NCBI RefSeq assembly: GCF_001984035.1
Contig: NZ_CP019449.1
Coordinates: 2,852,001-2,916,000 of the forward strand
DNA length: 64,000 nucleotides
From: Sphingopyxis sp. QXT-31
Lineage (GTDB): Bacteria > Pseudomonadota > Alphaproteobacteria > Sphingomonadales > Sphingomonadaceae
Reading direction: 5' to 3'
Part shown: positions 52,537 through 60,403 of the stretch, piece after piece
How positions within the stretch are numbered: position 1 is the stretch's first letter
Layout of the letters: each line of letters starts with the position of its first letter
The notes under the pieces: generated by a model
What the model was told of the DNA's origin: nothing
Seen by the model: the letters and a program-made list of their open reading frames with translations, nothing else
The model's database searches: none
Program-made: the position numbers and the translations under genes

Positions 52537-53028
52537 TCAATTTTCCGCGGATTTCCGATGATATTGCAGCGCAGCAAAAACCCGCCAGCCGCCGTCGGGC
52601 TGCAGCACCGAATCGCTCACCGCCAGCGTGCCGCCTTCGCCGAGCACATAGGTCGAACGCCCGATCTCGACATCGGCGCTGCCCCAATGCGTCCACCATG
52701 TTGCACCTTCCGCGCCGCCCGCGATGGGCCGCTTGCGCCCATAACTGTCGGCCCATGTACCGCGCAGCCGGCCCCTCGCGTCGAAGGCATAGGTCGCGTC
52801 GGCCGAATAGATCACCGGCGGCTCACCGGCGATCGTCAGCCGGTAGGTCAGCGTCGTCGCGCCGCCCGCGCCGCCCGCGCCGGGCGCGATGGCGAGCGTC
52901 GCGGTCGCGGGCTTGCCGAAGGCCTGCCCCTCGCCGATCCAGTGGCCGTGCCACGCGGCGAGCGACGGCGCCTCGGCAGGAGCGGCGGGCGCGACTAGTG
53001 CGGCCGCCGCCCACCACAGCGGCGTCAT
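52537..53028 (-). CDS. Secreted/DUF1579-like lipocalin-type protein, unknown function
   Basis: 163 residues from M-T-P-L-W-W-A. A hydrophobic leader (W-A-A-A-A-L-V-A-P-A-A-P) is followed by a beta-rich domain: L-A-A-W-H-G-H-W-I-G-E-G-Q-A-F-G, T-L-T-Y-R-L-T-I-A-G-E-P and repeated strand blocks. The layout recalls DUF1579-type or calycin-like proteins; this is a weak call. Start overlaps the glyoxalase stop (ATGA), so the two are one transcript. Confidence 0.7.
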   Translation of the reverse strand: MTPLWWAAAALVAPAAPAEAPSLAAWHGHWIGEGQAFGKPATATLAIAPGAGGAGGATTLTYRLTIAGEPPVIYSADATYAFDARGRLRGTWADSYGRKRPIAGGAEGATWWTHWGSADVEIGRSTYVLGEGGTLAVSDSVLQPDGGWRVFAALQYHRKSAEN

Positions 53029-53399
53029 GCCGCCATCTCGGACTGCGAGAACATGAAGGCGTTGCCGTCGGGATCGTAGAAGGTGATGAGCTTCACCAGC
53101 CCCGGGATATGCTGGATGTCGCCGTCCTGCCTTACCCCTTCGGCGTCGAGATGCGCCTTGGCCGCCTCGATATCCGCAACCTCGAACACATTGGTCGCGC
53201 CGCCGCCGTGCGTCACGCTCTCGACCTGGCTGAGCCCGATATTGACCCCGGCCATCGGAGTCCGGAGCTCGCACCAGCCGATCTCGTCGGCGCGGTAGAG
53301 CAGTTCGCACAGCATCACGCGCTGGTACCAGGCGATCGACGCGGTCATGTCCCTGACCCCCATCGAACAGGTGAGCTCGGATCCGATCTTCAACGCCAT
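53025..53399 (-). CDS. VOC/glyoxalase-like protein
   Basis: 124 residues. Paired beta-alpha-beta-beta-beta VOC fold: S-M-G-V-R-D-M-T-A-S-I-A-W-Y-Q-R, W-C-E-L-R-T-P-M-A-G-V-N-I-G, V-F-E-V-A-D-I-E-A-A-K-A, and C-terminal I-T-F-Y-D-P-D-G-N-A-F-M-F. Typical of single-domain bleomycin-resistance/dioxygenase relatives; substrate unknown. Divergent from the tandem HxlR-like regulator (79 bp), which is a natural candidate to control it. Confidence 0.85.
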   Translation of the reverse strand: MALKIGSELTCSMGVRDMTASIAWYQRVMLCELLYRADEIGWCELRTPMAGVNIGLSQVESVTHGGGATNVFEVADIEAAKAHLDAEGVRQDGDIQHIPGLVKLITFYDPDGNAFMFSQSEMAA

Positions 53400-53478
53400 G
53401 CGATTACTCCCTCTTCGGCCGGAGCCCCGAGCTCCAATCCGCTTGCTTCGACGGTCCGGTTTGTATAGTTACTTGCAA

Positions 53479-54021
53479 ATGCCGTCAAGCACCCCCGATC
53501 CGCTGCTCGCGCAGCTGACCAGCCACCGCTGGCTCGTGCCCCTGCTCGCCGACCTCGCGGCACATCGCGGCGCGCGCTTCGTCGAGCTGGTGAACCGCTT
53601 GCAGCTGCCCCGCGACAGCCTGGCGCGCACGCTCGACGCGGCGGCGGCGCAGGGCTGGGTTCAGCGCAACCCCGGCCACGGCCATCCGCTGCGCCCCGAA
53701 TATATCCTCACCGAAGCCGGCAATGCCGCCGCGCTGCGCGCCGCGACGATCGCCGCGGCGCAGGCGGCAGTCGGCTTGCCGCCCGGCGGGGCAACGCGCT
53801 GGGGGCTGCCGCTGGTCGCGGGAATCGGCGCGGGGCACGACCGCTTCAACGCGCTGTCGCGGCTGCTCGCCCCCGCGACCCCGCGCGCGCTGTCGTTGGG
53901 GCTGGCGGCGCTGGGCCGGCACGGGCTGGTGATGCGCGCGGTGGTCGATACAAGGCCGCCGAGCAGCCTCTATGGGCTGACGGGGAATGGAAGGGTGCTG
54001 GCGGAGGCGTGCGCCATTTAA
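53479..54021 (+). CDS. HxlR-like regulator with two tandem winged-helix domains
   Basis: 180 residues containing two repeats of the HxlR-type winged helix. Repeat 1 (about 17-83): R-W-L-V-P-L-L, R-F-V-E-L-V-N-R-L, Y-I-L-T-E-A-G. Repeat 2 (about 107-173): R-W-G-L-P-L-V, R-F-N-A-L-S-R-L-L, Y-G-L-T-G-N-G. Matching blocks are exactly 90 residues apart. Usual HxlR proteins have one such domain and work as dimers, so this may be a covalent pseudo-dimer. It lacks the Cys near the N-terminus of HypR/HxlR sensors. The promoter TTGTATAGT lies just upstream, so the mRNA leader is very short. Divergent from the glyoxalase operon. Confidence 0.75.
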   Translation: MPSSTPDPLLAQLTSHRWLVPLLADLAAHRGARFVELVNRLQLPRDSLARTLDAAAAQGWVQRNPGHGHPLRPEYILTEAGNAAALRAATIAAAQAAVGLPPGGATRWGLPLVAGIGAGHDRFNALSRLLAPATPRALSLGLAALGRHGLVMRAVVDTRPPSSLYGLTGNGRVLAEACAI

Positions 54022-54187
54022 CCCTCTCCCCTTCAGGGGAGAGGATAGCCCAGCTTGCTCCGTCAGGAGCTAGCGAAGCTTGGAGAGGGGTAAGAAAGGG
54101 CAATCGCGCGCCCTTCCCCTCTCCAACTCCGGCTAGGCGCTACGCGCCAAGCCTACATATCCTCTCCCCTGAAGGGGAGAGGGGAGG
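54022..54187. repeat. Intergenic inverted repeat, family B, copy 2
   Basis: About 166 bp: CTCTCCCCTTCAGGGGAGAG at the left end and the inverse at the right; interior CAGCTTGCTCCGTCAGGAGC and CTCCAACTCCGGCTAGGCGC as in the copy at 30838-30997. Fills the whole gap between the HxlR-like gene and the GMC gene stop codons. Confidence 0.85.
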
Positions 54188-55774
54188 TCAGACCAAAGCC
54201 GCCTTCACGAAATCCGCAGCGCGCTCACCAATCATGATGCTCGGCGCATTGGTGTTGCCGCTGACCAGCCGCGGCATGATGCTCGCGTCGGCGACCCAGA
54301 GCGCGTCGATGCCCTTCGCCTTCAGCGTCGGATCGACCACCGCCGCCGCGTCGCTGCCCATCCGGCACGTGCCCACGGGGTGATAGACGGTATCGGCGCG
54401 CGACCGGATCAGTGCGTCGAGCGCGGCGTCGTCGGCAAGGTTCACCGGATGCCGGTCGACCCCGGCATAGTCGCTGAGCGGCGGCGCCGCGGCGATACGG
54501 TGCATCATCCGCACGCCTGCGCGCAAGGTCGCCATGTCGCGCTCGTCGGTCAGGAAACCCGGATCGATCGCCGGCGGCGCCGCGGCATCCGAAGACGCCA
54601 GCCGCACCGTCCCGCGGCTTTCGGGGCGCAGCACACAGGCGTGGCACGAAAAGCCATGCCCCTTGACTTTCGCTCGCCCATGATCCTCGAGCATCGCGGG
54701 CACGAAATGATATTGGATGTCGGGCGCGGGCAGGTCGGGGTGCGATTTCCAGAAGCCCCCCGCCTCGGCGAAGCAGGTGGTCATGATCCCCGTGCGCTGC
54801 GTGCGATGCTCGAAGATCGCCTTCACCATCCGCCAGGTGCCGCCGAGGCTGTCGCCGAAGGGTTCGGTCGAGCGCGTCTCCCAGCTCGATACATAGTCGA
54901 TATGGTCCTGCAGATCGGCGCCCACCGCGGCGCGATCGGCGACCACGTCGATGCCCTGCTCCTTGAGATGCGCGCCGGGGCCGATGCCCGACAGCATCAG
55001 GATCTGAGGCGAACCGAACGCCCCCGCCGACAGCACCACCCCGCCGCGCGCGCGCAGCGTCTCGCGCTTGCTCCCGCGGCGGATCACCACCCCGGTCGCA
55101 CGCCCGTCCTCGATCAGGATCTTCTCGACCAGCGCCTTGGTGCACACGGTGAAATTGCCGTGCGCGCGCAGCGGCTCGACATAGGCGCGTGCCGCCGACC
55201 AGCGCTCGCCGGCCTTCTGCGTGACCTGATAGAAGCCGAAACCCTCCTGGTTCGCGCCGTTGAAATCGGCGGTGCGCGGCAGTTGCAGCGCCGCCGCGCT
55301 CTCGACGAAGCGCCGGCTCGTCACATTGGGCCAGCGCTGGTCCATGACATGGAGCGGGCCGTCGCTGCCGTGGAAATAGTCGGCGCCGCGCTCGTTGCCC
55401 TCGCTGCGCTTGAAATAGGGCAGCACGTCGGCATAGCTCCAGCCGGTCGCGCCGAGCACTTCCCACTGGTCGTAATCGAAGGCGTGGCCGCGGATATAGA
55501 CCATCGCGTTGATCGCGCTCGACCCGCCGAGCCCGCGCCCGCGCGGCTGGTATCCGATCCGCCCGTTCAGCCCTTTTTGCGGGAGCGTGTCATATTGGTA
55601 ATTCGACGCCTTGGGGATGAAGGGCATGAAGCCTGGGGTCTTCACCCGGACGATGTCGTTCGTCCCGCCCGCCTCGACCAGGCACACGGTCCTTTTGCCA
55701 TCCTCGGCGAGCCGCCCCGCCGCCGCGCTCCCCGCGCTGCCGCCGCCGATGACGATGATGTCGAACGCATCCAT
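54188..55774 (-). CDS. GMC-family FAD alcohol dehydrogenase/choline dehydrogenase-like
   Basis: 528 residues. FAD Rossmann motif I-I-V-I-G-G-G-S-A-G-S-A-A-A, GMC signature 1 G-R-G-L-G-G-S-S-A-I-N-A-M, signature 2 G-A-F-G-S-P-Q-I-L-M-L-S-G-I-G, and C-terminal catalytic H-P-V-G-T-C-R-M-G ... N-T-N-A-P-S-I-M-I-G. It oxidises primary alcohols or similar; BetA and AlkJ are the closest named types, substrate not fixed. A 14-bp palindrome of TetR-operator type lies 43 bp upstream. Confidence 0.88.
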   Translation of the reverse strand: MDAFDIIVIGGGSAGSAAAGRLAEDGKRTVCLVEAGGTNDIVRVKTPGFMPFIPKASNYQYDTLPQKGLNGRIGYQPRGRGLGGSSAINAMVYIRGHAFDYDQWEVLGATGWSYADVLPYFKRSEGNERGADYFHGSDGPLHVMDQRWPNVTSRRFVESAAALQLPRTADFNGANQEGFGFYQVTQKAGERWSAARAYVEPLRAHGNFTVCTKALVEKILIEDGRATGVVIRRGSKRETLRARGGVVLSAGAFGSPQILMLSGIGPGAHLKEQGIDVVADRAAVGADLQDHIDYVSSWETRSTEPFGDSLGGTWRMVKAIFEHRTQRTGIMTTCFAEAGGFWKSHPDLPAPDIQYHFVPAMLEDHGRAKVKGHGFSCHACVLRPESRGTVRLASSDAAAPPAIDPGFLTDERDMATLRAGVRMMHRIAAAPPLSDYAGVDRHPVNLADDAALDALIRSRADTVYHPVGTCRMGSDAAAVVDPTLKAKGIDALWVADASIMPRLVSGNTNAPSIMIGERAADFVKAALV

Positions 55775-55816
55775 ATACCGCTCCCCTCGCCACCCGCGCG
55801 GTGGTCATATGGGTGC

Positions 55817-55830
55817 TTACATGAATGTCA
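55817..55830 (-). promoter_or_regulatory. TetR-type palindrome upstream of the GMC oxidoreductase
   Basis: TTACATGAATGTCA is an inverted pair TTACAT / ATGTCA around GA, with one mismatch. Motifs of this form lie in front of lipid or alcohol catabolism genes under TetR-family control in Proteobacteria. No tetR gene is adjacent. Confidence 0.4.
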
Positions 55831-55859
55831 TTAGAGAGCGAAGCAAGGGGGGTCGGTTA

Positions 55860-56138
55860 CTAGAGACAGTCTTTCAGGACGGTGCAGGAATAATAGATTC
55901 CGGCGAGAGGGAGCCAGCTCAGGAGAATGCAGAGTAGACCGACCGCGACGATCAATCGCGATCCGGGCTCCCAGCCAGCGATCGCGCTGGGCAGAAAAAT
56001 CATGCTCGCAATAACCTTGAGCACAATGAAGCTTTCAAACGACAAGACATCGACGGCCACGGCGCCGAGGGCCGTCAGTGCGAACAATCCCGCCGCCAGC
56101 GCAATCCAACTCGACACCGATCGAACGGCATCACTCAC
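55860..56138 (-). CDS. Small membrane protein, unknown
   Basis: 92 residues with three hydrophobic helices: W-I-A-L-A-A-G-L-F-A-L-T-A-L, F-I-V-L-K-V-I-A-S-M-I-F-L-P, and L-I-V-A-V-G-L-L-C-I-L-L-S-W. C-terminal Y-Y-S-C-T-V-L-K-D-C-L has two Cys. GC content and codon use are more ordinary than its neighbours. It starts within the last codons of the sterol desaturase-like gene (8-bp overlap), so it is downstream in one transcript. No family recognised. Confidence 0.65.
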   Translation of the reverse strand: MSDAVRSVSSWIALAAGLFALTALGAVAVDVLSFESFIVLKVIASMIFLPSAIAGWEPGSRLIVAVGLLCILLSWLPLAGIYYSCTVLKDCL

Positions 56139-57030
56139 TGCGCCCGGCTTCCCAGCGTTCCTTGATCATTGCGCTCGTCGCGCGGCTGCCGTCGTGGCTC
56201 CAGCCGGGCTCGCGCCAGATATAGGAGAGCTTGTGCCGCCACGGCGCGTGCCAGACATCCTTCGCGATGCCGACCCATTCGTGGACTGCCGCCCACAATA
56301 TGTTGAAGCTGCCCAGCTGCTTGACGATACCATAGCGCACCGGCTCGTCGTCGCGTTCGGCGACGAAGCTGCCGAACATCTTGTCCCAGATGATGAACAC
56401 GCCGGCATAGTTGGCGTCGAGATAGCGCGGGTTCACGCCATGGTGGACGCGGTGGTGCGACGGGGTGTTCATCACCGCCTCGAACCAGCGCGGCAGCCTT
56501 TTGATCGCCTCGGTATGGATCCAGAACTGGTAGATCAGGTTCAGCCCCGCGCAGAAGAACACCATCGCCGGCGGAAAGCCGATCAGAAACAAAGGCAGGC
56601 GGAAGAGGAAGGTCAGGCTGAAGAAGCCCGTCCAGGTCTGCCTGAGGGCGGTCGAGAGATTATAGTGCTGCGAGCTGTGGTGGATGACATGGCTCGCCCA
56701 GAACCAGCGCACGCGGTGCGCGCTGCGGTGGAAGACATAATAAGCGAGATCGTCGAGGAAGAAGCAGAGGATCCACGCCCACCACCAGCTCGCAAAATCG
56801 AGCCCGATGTCGAACAGCCGGTACTGATAGACCCACACCGACATGCCCACGACCGCCGCGCCGACGAGCGCGCCCGCGACCTGGCTCACCGTGCCGAGCA
56901 TCAGCGAGGTCAGCGTATCGCGCGCCTCGAAGCGGCTCCTGTCCTTGCGCAGCGAATAGACCATTTCGGCGATCAGCAGCAGGATGAAGGCCGGGACCGC
57001 ATAGACCACCGGATCGGGCAATTTATCCAC
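56131..57030 (-). CDS. Sterol desaturase/fatty-acid hydroxylase superfamily protein (1)
   Basis: 299 residues. Integral membrane di-iron protein with eight-His signature: D-D-L-A-Y-Y-V-F-H-R-S-A-H, H-V-I-H-H-S-S-Q-H-Y, H-H-R-V-H-H-G-V-N. Four hydrophobic regions flank the boxes. ERG3/fatty-acid hydroxylase superfamily; substrate unknown (sterol, carotenoid, sphingolipid or alkyl). It overlaps the upstream gene by 8 nt and the small membrane protein downstream, forming one transcript with 57427 and 57023 genes. Confidence 0.86.
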   Translation of the reverse strand: MDKLPDPVVYAVPAFILLLIAEMVYSLRKDRSRFEARDTLTSLMLGTVSQVAGALVGAAVVGMSVWVYQYRLFDIGLDFASWWWAWILCFFLDDLAYYVFHRSAHRVRWFWASHVIHHSSQHYNLSTALRQTWTGFFSLTFLFRLPLFLIGFPPAMVFFCAGLNLIYQFWIHTEAIKRLPRWFEAVMNTPSHHRVHHGVNPRYLDANYAGVFIIWDKMFGSFVAERDDEPVRYGIVKQLGSFNILWAAVHEWVGIAKDVWHAPWRHKLSYIWREPGWSHDGSRATSAMIKERWEAGRSE

Positions 57031-57430
57031 CGGGAATCTCCCGCATCCGCGCCGCCCACACCCCGGCCTCCTTGCCGAGCTGCAGCGTCACCGCGCCGAA
57101 GGTGCGTTCGGGCGGGGTCAGGGTCAGGAAATCCTTGTCGAGCCGCGCCATCATCTGGCGGTCCACGGGCCGCGCCGCGAAATGATTGCCGTGCGCACGC
57201 ACCAGCATCATCCGCCCCTCGGCGTTGCGCACGATCGCCGCGAAACCCGCGCGGTCGCGCGCGACGTCGGTGCCGCGAAACCCCGCCTCGGCCTCTTCGG
57301 CGAGGCGGATCGCATGATCGGCGTCCTCGATCCGCGGATCGGCACCGAGCCCCAATTTCCCGACCAGCCAGGCGACGAAGAACACCGCTACCAGCGATGC
57401 GCCGAGCTGGATGATATCCGCCAGGCTCAT
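57023..57430 (-). CDS. Single-span membrane protein, unknown
   Basis: 135 residues. One N-terminal TM helix (I-I-Q-L-G-A-S-L-V-A-V-F-F-V-A-W-L-V) followed by a soluble alpha/beta region: A-G-F-A-A-I-V-R-N-A-E-G-R-M-M-L-V-R-A-H-G-N-H-F and T-F-G-A-V-T-L-Q-L-G. Located between the phosphatase-like gene (ATGA overlap) and the desaturase-like gene (8-nt overlap). No family recognised; conserved gene order in such clusters would be expected. Confidence 0.7.
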   Translation of the reverse strand: MSLADIIQLGASLVAVFFVAWLVGKLGLGADPRIEDADHAIRLAEEAEAGFRGTDVARDRAGFAAIVRNAEGRMMLVRAHGNHFAARPVDRQMMARLDKDFLTLTPPERTFGAVTLQLGKEAGVWAARMREIPGG

Positions 57431-57861
57431 TTGTCCCCCGAAAGCGCGTCCATCATCGGGCGCAGGCCGCTGAGGTCGTATCCCGCCTGCGCCGCGGCAT
57501 CGACGATGCCGTCGATATCGTCGCCCGCCCGCGCGCGCGCCAGCGCCCATAAATGCGTCGAGCGCGTGCCCGAGCGGCAATAGGCGAGCACCGGACCGGT
57601 CGCCCCCGCGAGCACCGCGTCGAGCGCGTCGAGCTGCGGATGGCTGAAGCCTGCATGACCCACCGGGATTGCAGCATAGGCCAGCCCCTCGGCCGCGGCG
57701 GCGTGGGCGATTTCATCGCCCTGCGGCGCCGAGGGTTCCTCGCCGTCGGGGCGGTTGTTGACGACCATCGCGAAGCCCTGCGCCTTGGCCTCGGCGATAT
57801 CCTCGATCGAGATTTGCGGGGCGACGCTATAGCCGGCGGACAGGGTTCGAAAATCGCTCAT
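57427..57861 (-). CDS. TIGR01244-type dual-specificity phosphatase/sulfurtransferase-like protein
   Basis: 144 residues. The fold and P-loop Y-C-R-S-G-T-R-S-T (C-x5-R) match the BLH/TIGR01244 family, fused in other bacteria to Blh hydrolases of sulfide oxidation. N-terminal Q-I-S-I-E-D-I-A and V-V-N-N-R-P-D-G-E-E-P are family marks. Its activity is either phosphatase or persulfide-transferase. First gene of an overlapping run with the 57023 and 56131 genes. No partner dioxygenase gene is adjacent. Confidence 0.8.
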   Translation of the reverse strand: MSDFRTLSAGYSVAPQISIEDIAEAKAQGFAMVVNNRPDGEEPSAPQGDEIAHAAAAEGLAYAAIPVGHAGFSHPQLDALDAVLAGATGPVLAYCRSGTRSTHLWALARARAGDDIDGIVDAAAQAGYDLSGLRPMMDALSGDK

Positions 57862-57903
57862 GGCGCCGATCTACTCCCGCCCTGCGCCCACTGACAAGCG
57901 GGA

Positions 57904-57931
57904 AAACCCGGGGATGCACGCACCCCCGGGC
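57904..57931 (-). terminator. Terminator after the second sterol-desaturase-like gene
   Basis: CCCGGGG and CCCCGGG arms (on the minus strand followed by TTTT) with a 10-nt loop. A second GC hairpin lies at about 57945-57970 between it and the stop codon of the 57981 gene. Confidence 0.65.
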
Positions 57932-57980
57932 CTCCGCTTTGCCCTTCCCGGACCCCTCGCCCGGGAAGACGGAAGAGCGA

Positions 57981-58802
57981 TCATGCCGCGGCGGGTACCG
58001 GGCGCGCGGGTTCGGCGGATGTCTCGCGGTCGGCCGCGACGACCTCGGCAAAACGCTCGGCATAGCGGGGATGCTCGGTCCCCATCCATTTGTCCCACCA
58101 GGTGAAATAGAGGCCGTAATTCTTGTTGAAGCCGCCGCTGTGGTGGAGGTCGTGGTGCGTCGTGGTGTTGATCCAGCGGGCGAGCGGCGTCGACAGCCAC
58201 CAGCGCGGGTGGAGCTCGAAGCCCGCATGCCCCATCGCGTTCCGCAATATCTGGAACAGGATCCAAGTCAGCATTACCCAGCCCGGGGTGGCCACGAAGA
58301 AGAGCCAGATCGGCACGAAGGCGATCATCACGAACGCCTCGGGGATGGCGAAGCTGTATGCCGCCCACGGCGTCGGGGTGATCGAGCGATGATGCGCGCG
58401 GTGGAAGGTCTTGAACAATCTCGGGTGATGCATCGCGCGGTGCACCCAATAGAAGTACGCGTCGTGAGCCAGAATGATCGCGCCGAGCAGCGCAAGGTCG
58501 CCCGCCCAGCCATAGCTACCCTCGAAGCGGTGCAGCATTCCGGCATCGACGCCCCAGATGATGAAGGCCGAGACGAAGGTATAGACGCCGACGGTCTGCA
58601 CCGACTGCGCCACCTCGCGCCGCCGGTCGGCCGAGGTCGCCTCGCGCGGCTGGATCTTGCGGGTCCGAAGCTGCGTCCGACGCAGTACCCAGACGATCGC
58701 GGTCACGAGCGCCGCGGCGGCGAGATAGCGCCCGAAATCGAAGGCGAAGACGATGGGGCCCTTGTGGACCAGATTGGCGAGGGGAGGAAAGGCGTCGAGC
58801 AT
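57981..58802 (-). CDS. Sterol desaturase/fatty-acid hydroxylase superfamily protein (2)
   Basis: 273 residues. Di-iron His boxes: H-D-A-Y-F-Y-W-V-H-R-A-M-H-H, F-H-R-A-H-H-R-S, and T-T-T-H-H-D-L-H-H. Multiple TM regions. The second member of this superfamily within 2 kb; the two are separated by a short terminator and differ in the His-box spacing and ends, so they are unlikely to be recent duplicates. C-terminal Ala/Pro-rich tail. Substrate unknown. Confidence 0.86.
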   Translation of the reverse strand: MLDAFPPLANLVHKGPIVFAFDFGRYLAAAALVTAIVWVLRRTQLRTRKIQPREATSADRRREVAQSVQTVGVYTFVSAFIIWGVDAGMLHRFEGSYGWAGDLALLGAIILAHDAYFYWVHRAMHHPRLFKTFHRAHHRSITPTPWAAYSFAIPEAFVMIAFVPIWLFFVATPGWVMLTWILFQILRNAMGHAGFELHPRWWLSTPLARWINTTTHHDLHHSGGFNKNYGLYFTWWDKWMGTEHPRYAERFAEVVAADRETSAEPARPVPAAA

Positions 58803-58876
58803 CGGGGCGTCCTGTTTCTGGATGCCCGCGCCTCAGCACGCCGCCGCGCCGCGCGCTCCCCGCAGTCCAAATATGG

Positions 58877-59941
58877 CTAGCCGATTCCGGAATCGGCGAG
58901 GCGCCGGTTGCGATATTCGCTCGGCGTCATGCCTTCGGCGTCGCGAAAGGCGCGGTTGAACGGGCCGAGCGAGCCGAAGCCCGCGTCGAGCGCGATCGTC
59001 AGGATCGGTACCTCGCGCTGGTCGGGATCGGCGAGCGCGCCGCGTATCTCGTCGAGGCGGAAACCGTTGAGGAAGGCGGTGAAGTTGCGATACCCCATCT
59101 CGCCGTTGATCGCGCGCCGCACGCGATATTCGGGCTCGCCGAGCCTTGCCGCGAGCATCGCGATCGAAAAGCCCTCGGCGCGATAGGCGCGCTCCTCGGC
59201 CATCAGCGCGGTCAGCCGCTTCGCGAGCGACGAGGGTGCGGCGGGCGGCCGCGCGCGCCCGGGCGGCGCGGGCGCATCGGGCGCGGCGAACAGCTCGGCG
59301 GACCGGAAGCGGTACAACCCGATCGACACGATGAAGGTCGCGACGAAGATCGCGGCGAGCGTCACCGCGCGCCAGACCTCATGGCCATCCCGCCGGTTGT
59401 GGAACATCTCGACGAAGGTCACGAGCAGGATGAAACCGCCGATCGCACCGATCAGGCCGAGGCGAAAGCCGCGCCGTGCCTCGACCAGATCGGTCGTCCG
59501 CCCGCGCCAGGCGATCCACATGCCCGCAAGCGCGAAGCCGAACATGCCGAAACGCACGATGGCCCAGATTTCCCAGCTATAGCGCCCGGTCGCCGCGATC
59601 AGCCCCGCCTGCGCGAGCGGCAGCGCGGCGAAGGCGAGTATGGGGCACCAGCTGCGCCAGCCGATCTCGGCGCGGTCGTCGAACCACAGCCGCGCGAACA
59701 GCCAGAACAGCGCCGGGACCATCACCGACAGCATGTCGAAGACGATGTACGGATATTGCCCCGTACCGTGCGGCTTGAACAAGCCCGAGAGCAGATAGGC
59801 GATGATCGTGACGTTCATCGCGATCGCGACGCGCGCCGCCGCGACCGCACGATGATCGCGCCAGAGCAGCGCGATCCACAGCAGGAACAGCGATATGCCG
59901 CCGCCGCGAATCAGCGCATCGAAAAGGTCGAGCATCGCCAT
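58877..59941 (-). CDS. Membrane-anchored AraC-family regulator (7TM-like)
   Basis: 354 residues. N-terminal half has about seven hydrophobic helices (L-L-W-I-A-L-L-W; A-M-N-V-T-I-I-A-Y-L-L; M-V-P-A-L-F-W-L-F-A; L-A-F-A-A-L-P; I-V-R-F-G-M-F-G-F-A; G-L-I-G-A-I-G-G-F-I-L; A-I-F-V-A-T-F-I-V-S-I-G). C-terminal AraC domain: F-S-I-A-M-L-A-A-R-L and P-I-L-T-I-A-L-D-A-G-F-G-S-L-G-P-F-N-R-A-F-R-D-A-E-G-M-T-P-S-E-Y-R. Same 7TM-AraC architecture as in other Proteobacteria; ligand and targets unknown. The second Met (M-L-D) is an alternative start. Confidence 0.82.
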   Translation of the reverse strand: MAMLDLFDALIRGGGISLFLLWIALLWRDHRAVAAARVAIAMNVTIIAYLLSGLFKPHGTGQYPYIVFDMLSVMVPALFWLFARLWFDDRAEIGWRSWCPILAFAALPLAQAGLIAATGRYSWEIWAIVRFGMFGFALAGMWIAWRGRTTDLVEARRGFRLGLIGAIGGFILLVTFVEMFHNRRDGHEVWRAVTLAAIFVATFIVSIGLYRFRSAELFAAPDAPAPPGRARPPAAPSSLAKRLTALMAEERAYRAEGFSIAMLAARLGEPEYRVRRAINGEMGYRNFTAFLNGFRLDEIRGALADPDQREVPILTIALDAGFGSLGPFNRAFRDAEGMTPSEYRNRRLADSGIG

Positions 59942-59962
59942 CGCCGCCTGCTAACGCAGGTC

Positions 59963-60265
59963 TCAGCGCGCCGCCAGTTGCTGCGCCCGGCGGCTGTCCA
60001 ATATCGCCAGCGCGTCGCGCTGGACGCTCTCGCGGCACTCGCGGGCGGCGCGGCGGGCGCCGAAGCTCAGATGCTCGACATCGTTGCGGCAAAAGCGCGC
60101 GACCGCGCGGTCGATCCGCCGCTGCGCCGCCTCGGCCCCGCGCGGCGTGGCGAGGTCGATGCCGGTCAGGTCGACGCGCAAGGTCGCGGCGGGTTCGGCC
60201 GCCGCCGCCGAGGGCAGCGTTGCGGCGGCGAGGGCGAACAGGCTGGTGAGGATCTTATAGTTCAT
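59963..60265 (-). CDS. UrcA family protein
   Basis: 100 residues from M-N-Y-K-I-L-T with GGAGCAAAG upstream. Signal peptide A-L-A-A-A-T-L-P-S-A-A-A-A-E. Mature part R-V-D-L-T-G-I-D-L-A-T-P-R-G-A-E-A-A-Q-R-R-I and paired Cys (F-C-R-N-D, R-E-C-R-E) as in UrcA-type (small secreted, sphingomonad/caulobacter) proteins. Longer ORF starts include repeat/leader sequence. Located just downstream of the AraC gene on the same strand, separate promoter likely. Confidence 0.82.
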   Translation of the reverse strand: MNYKILTSLFALAAATLPSAAAAEPAATLRVDLTGIDLATPRGAEAAQRRIDRAVARFCRNDVEHLSFGARRAARECRESVQRDALAILDSRRAQQLAAR

Positions 60266-60403
60266 GGGCTTTGCTCCTTCGATCACCGGCGCCAGACAAG
60301 AGGGGAGAGCGCCGATGGGGAGCGGATGCAGCAGCGTGCGCCGCAAATCGCGGCGGGTTTGGAAATCGGCTAGCCCGTTTCGGAATCGGCGGGTGCCGGG
60401 GTC

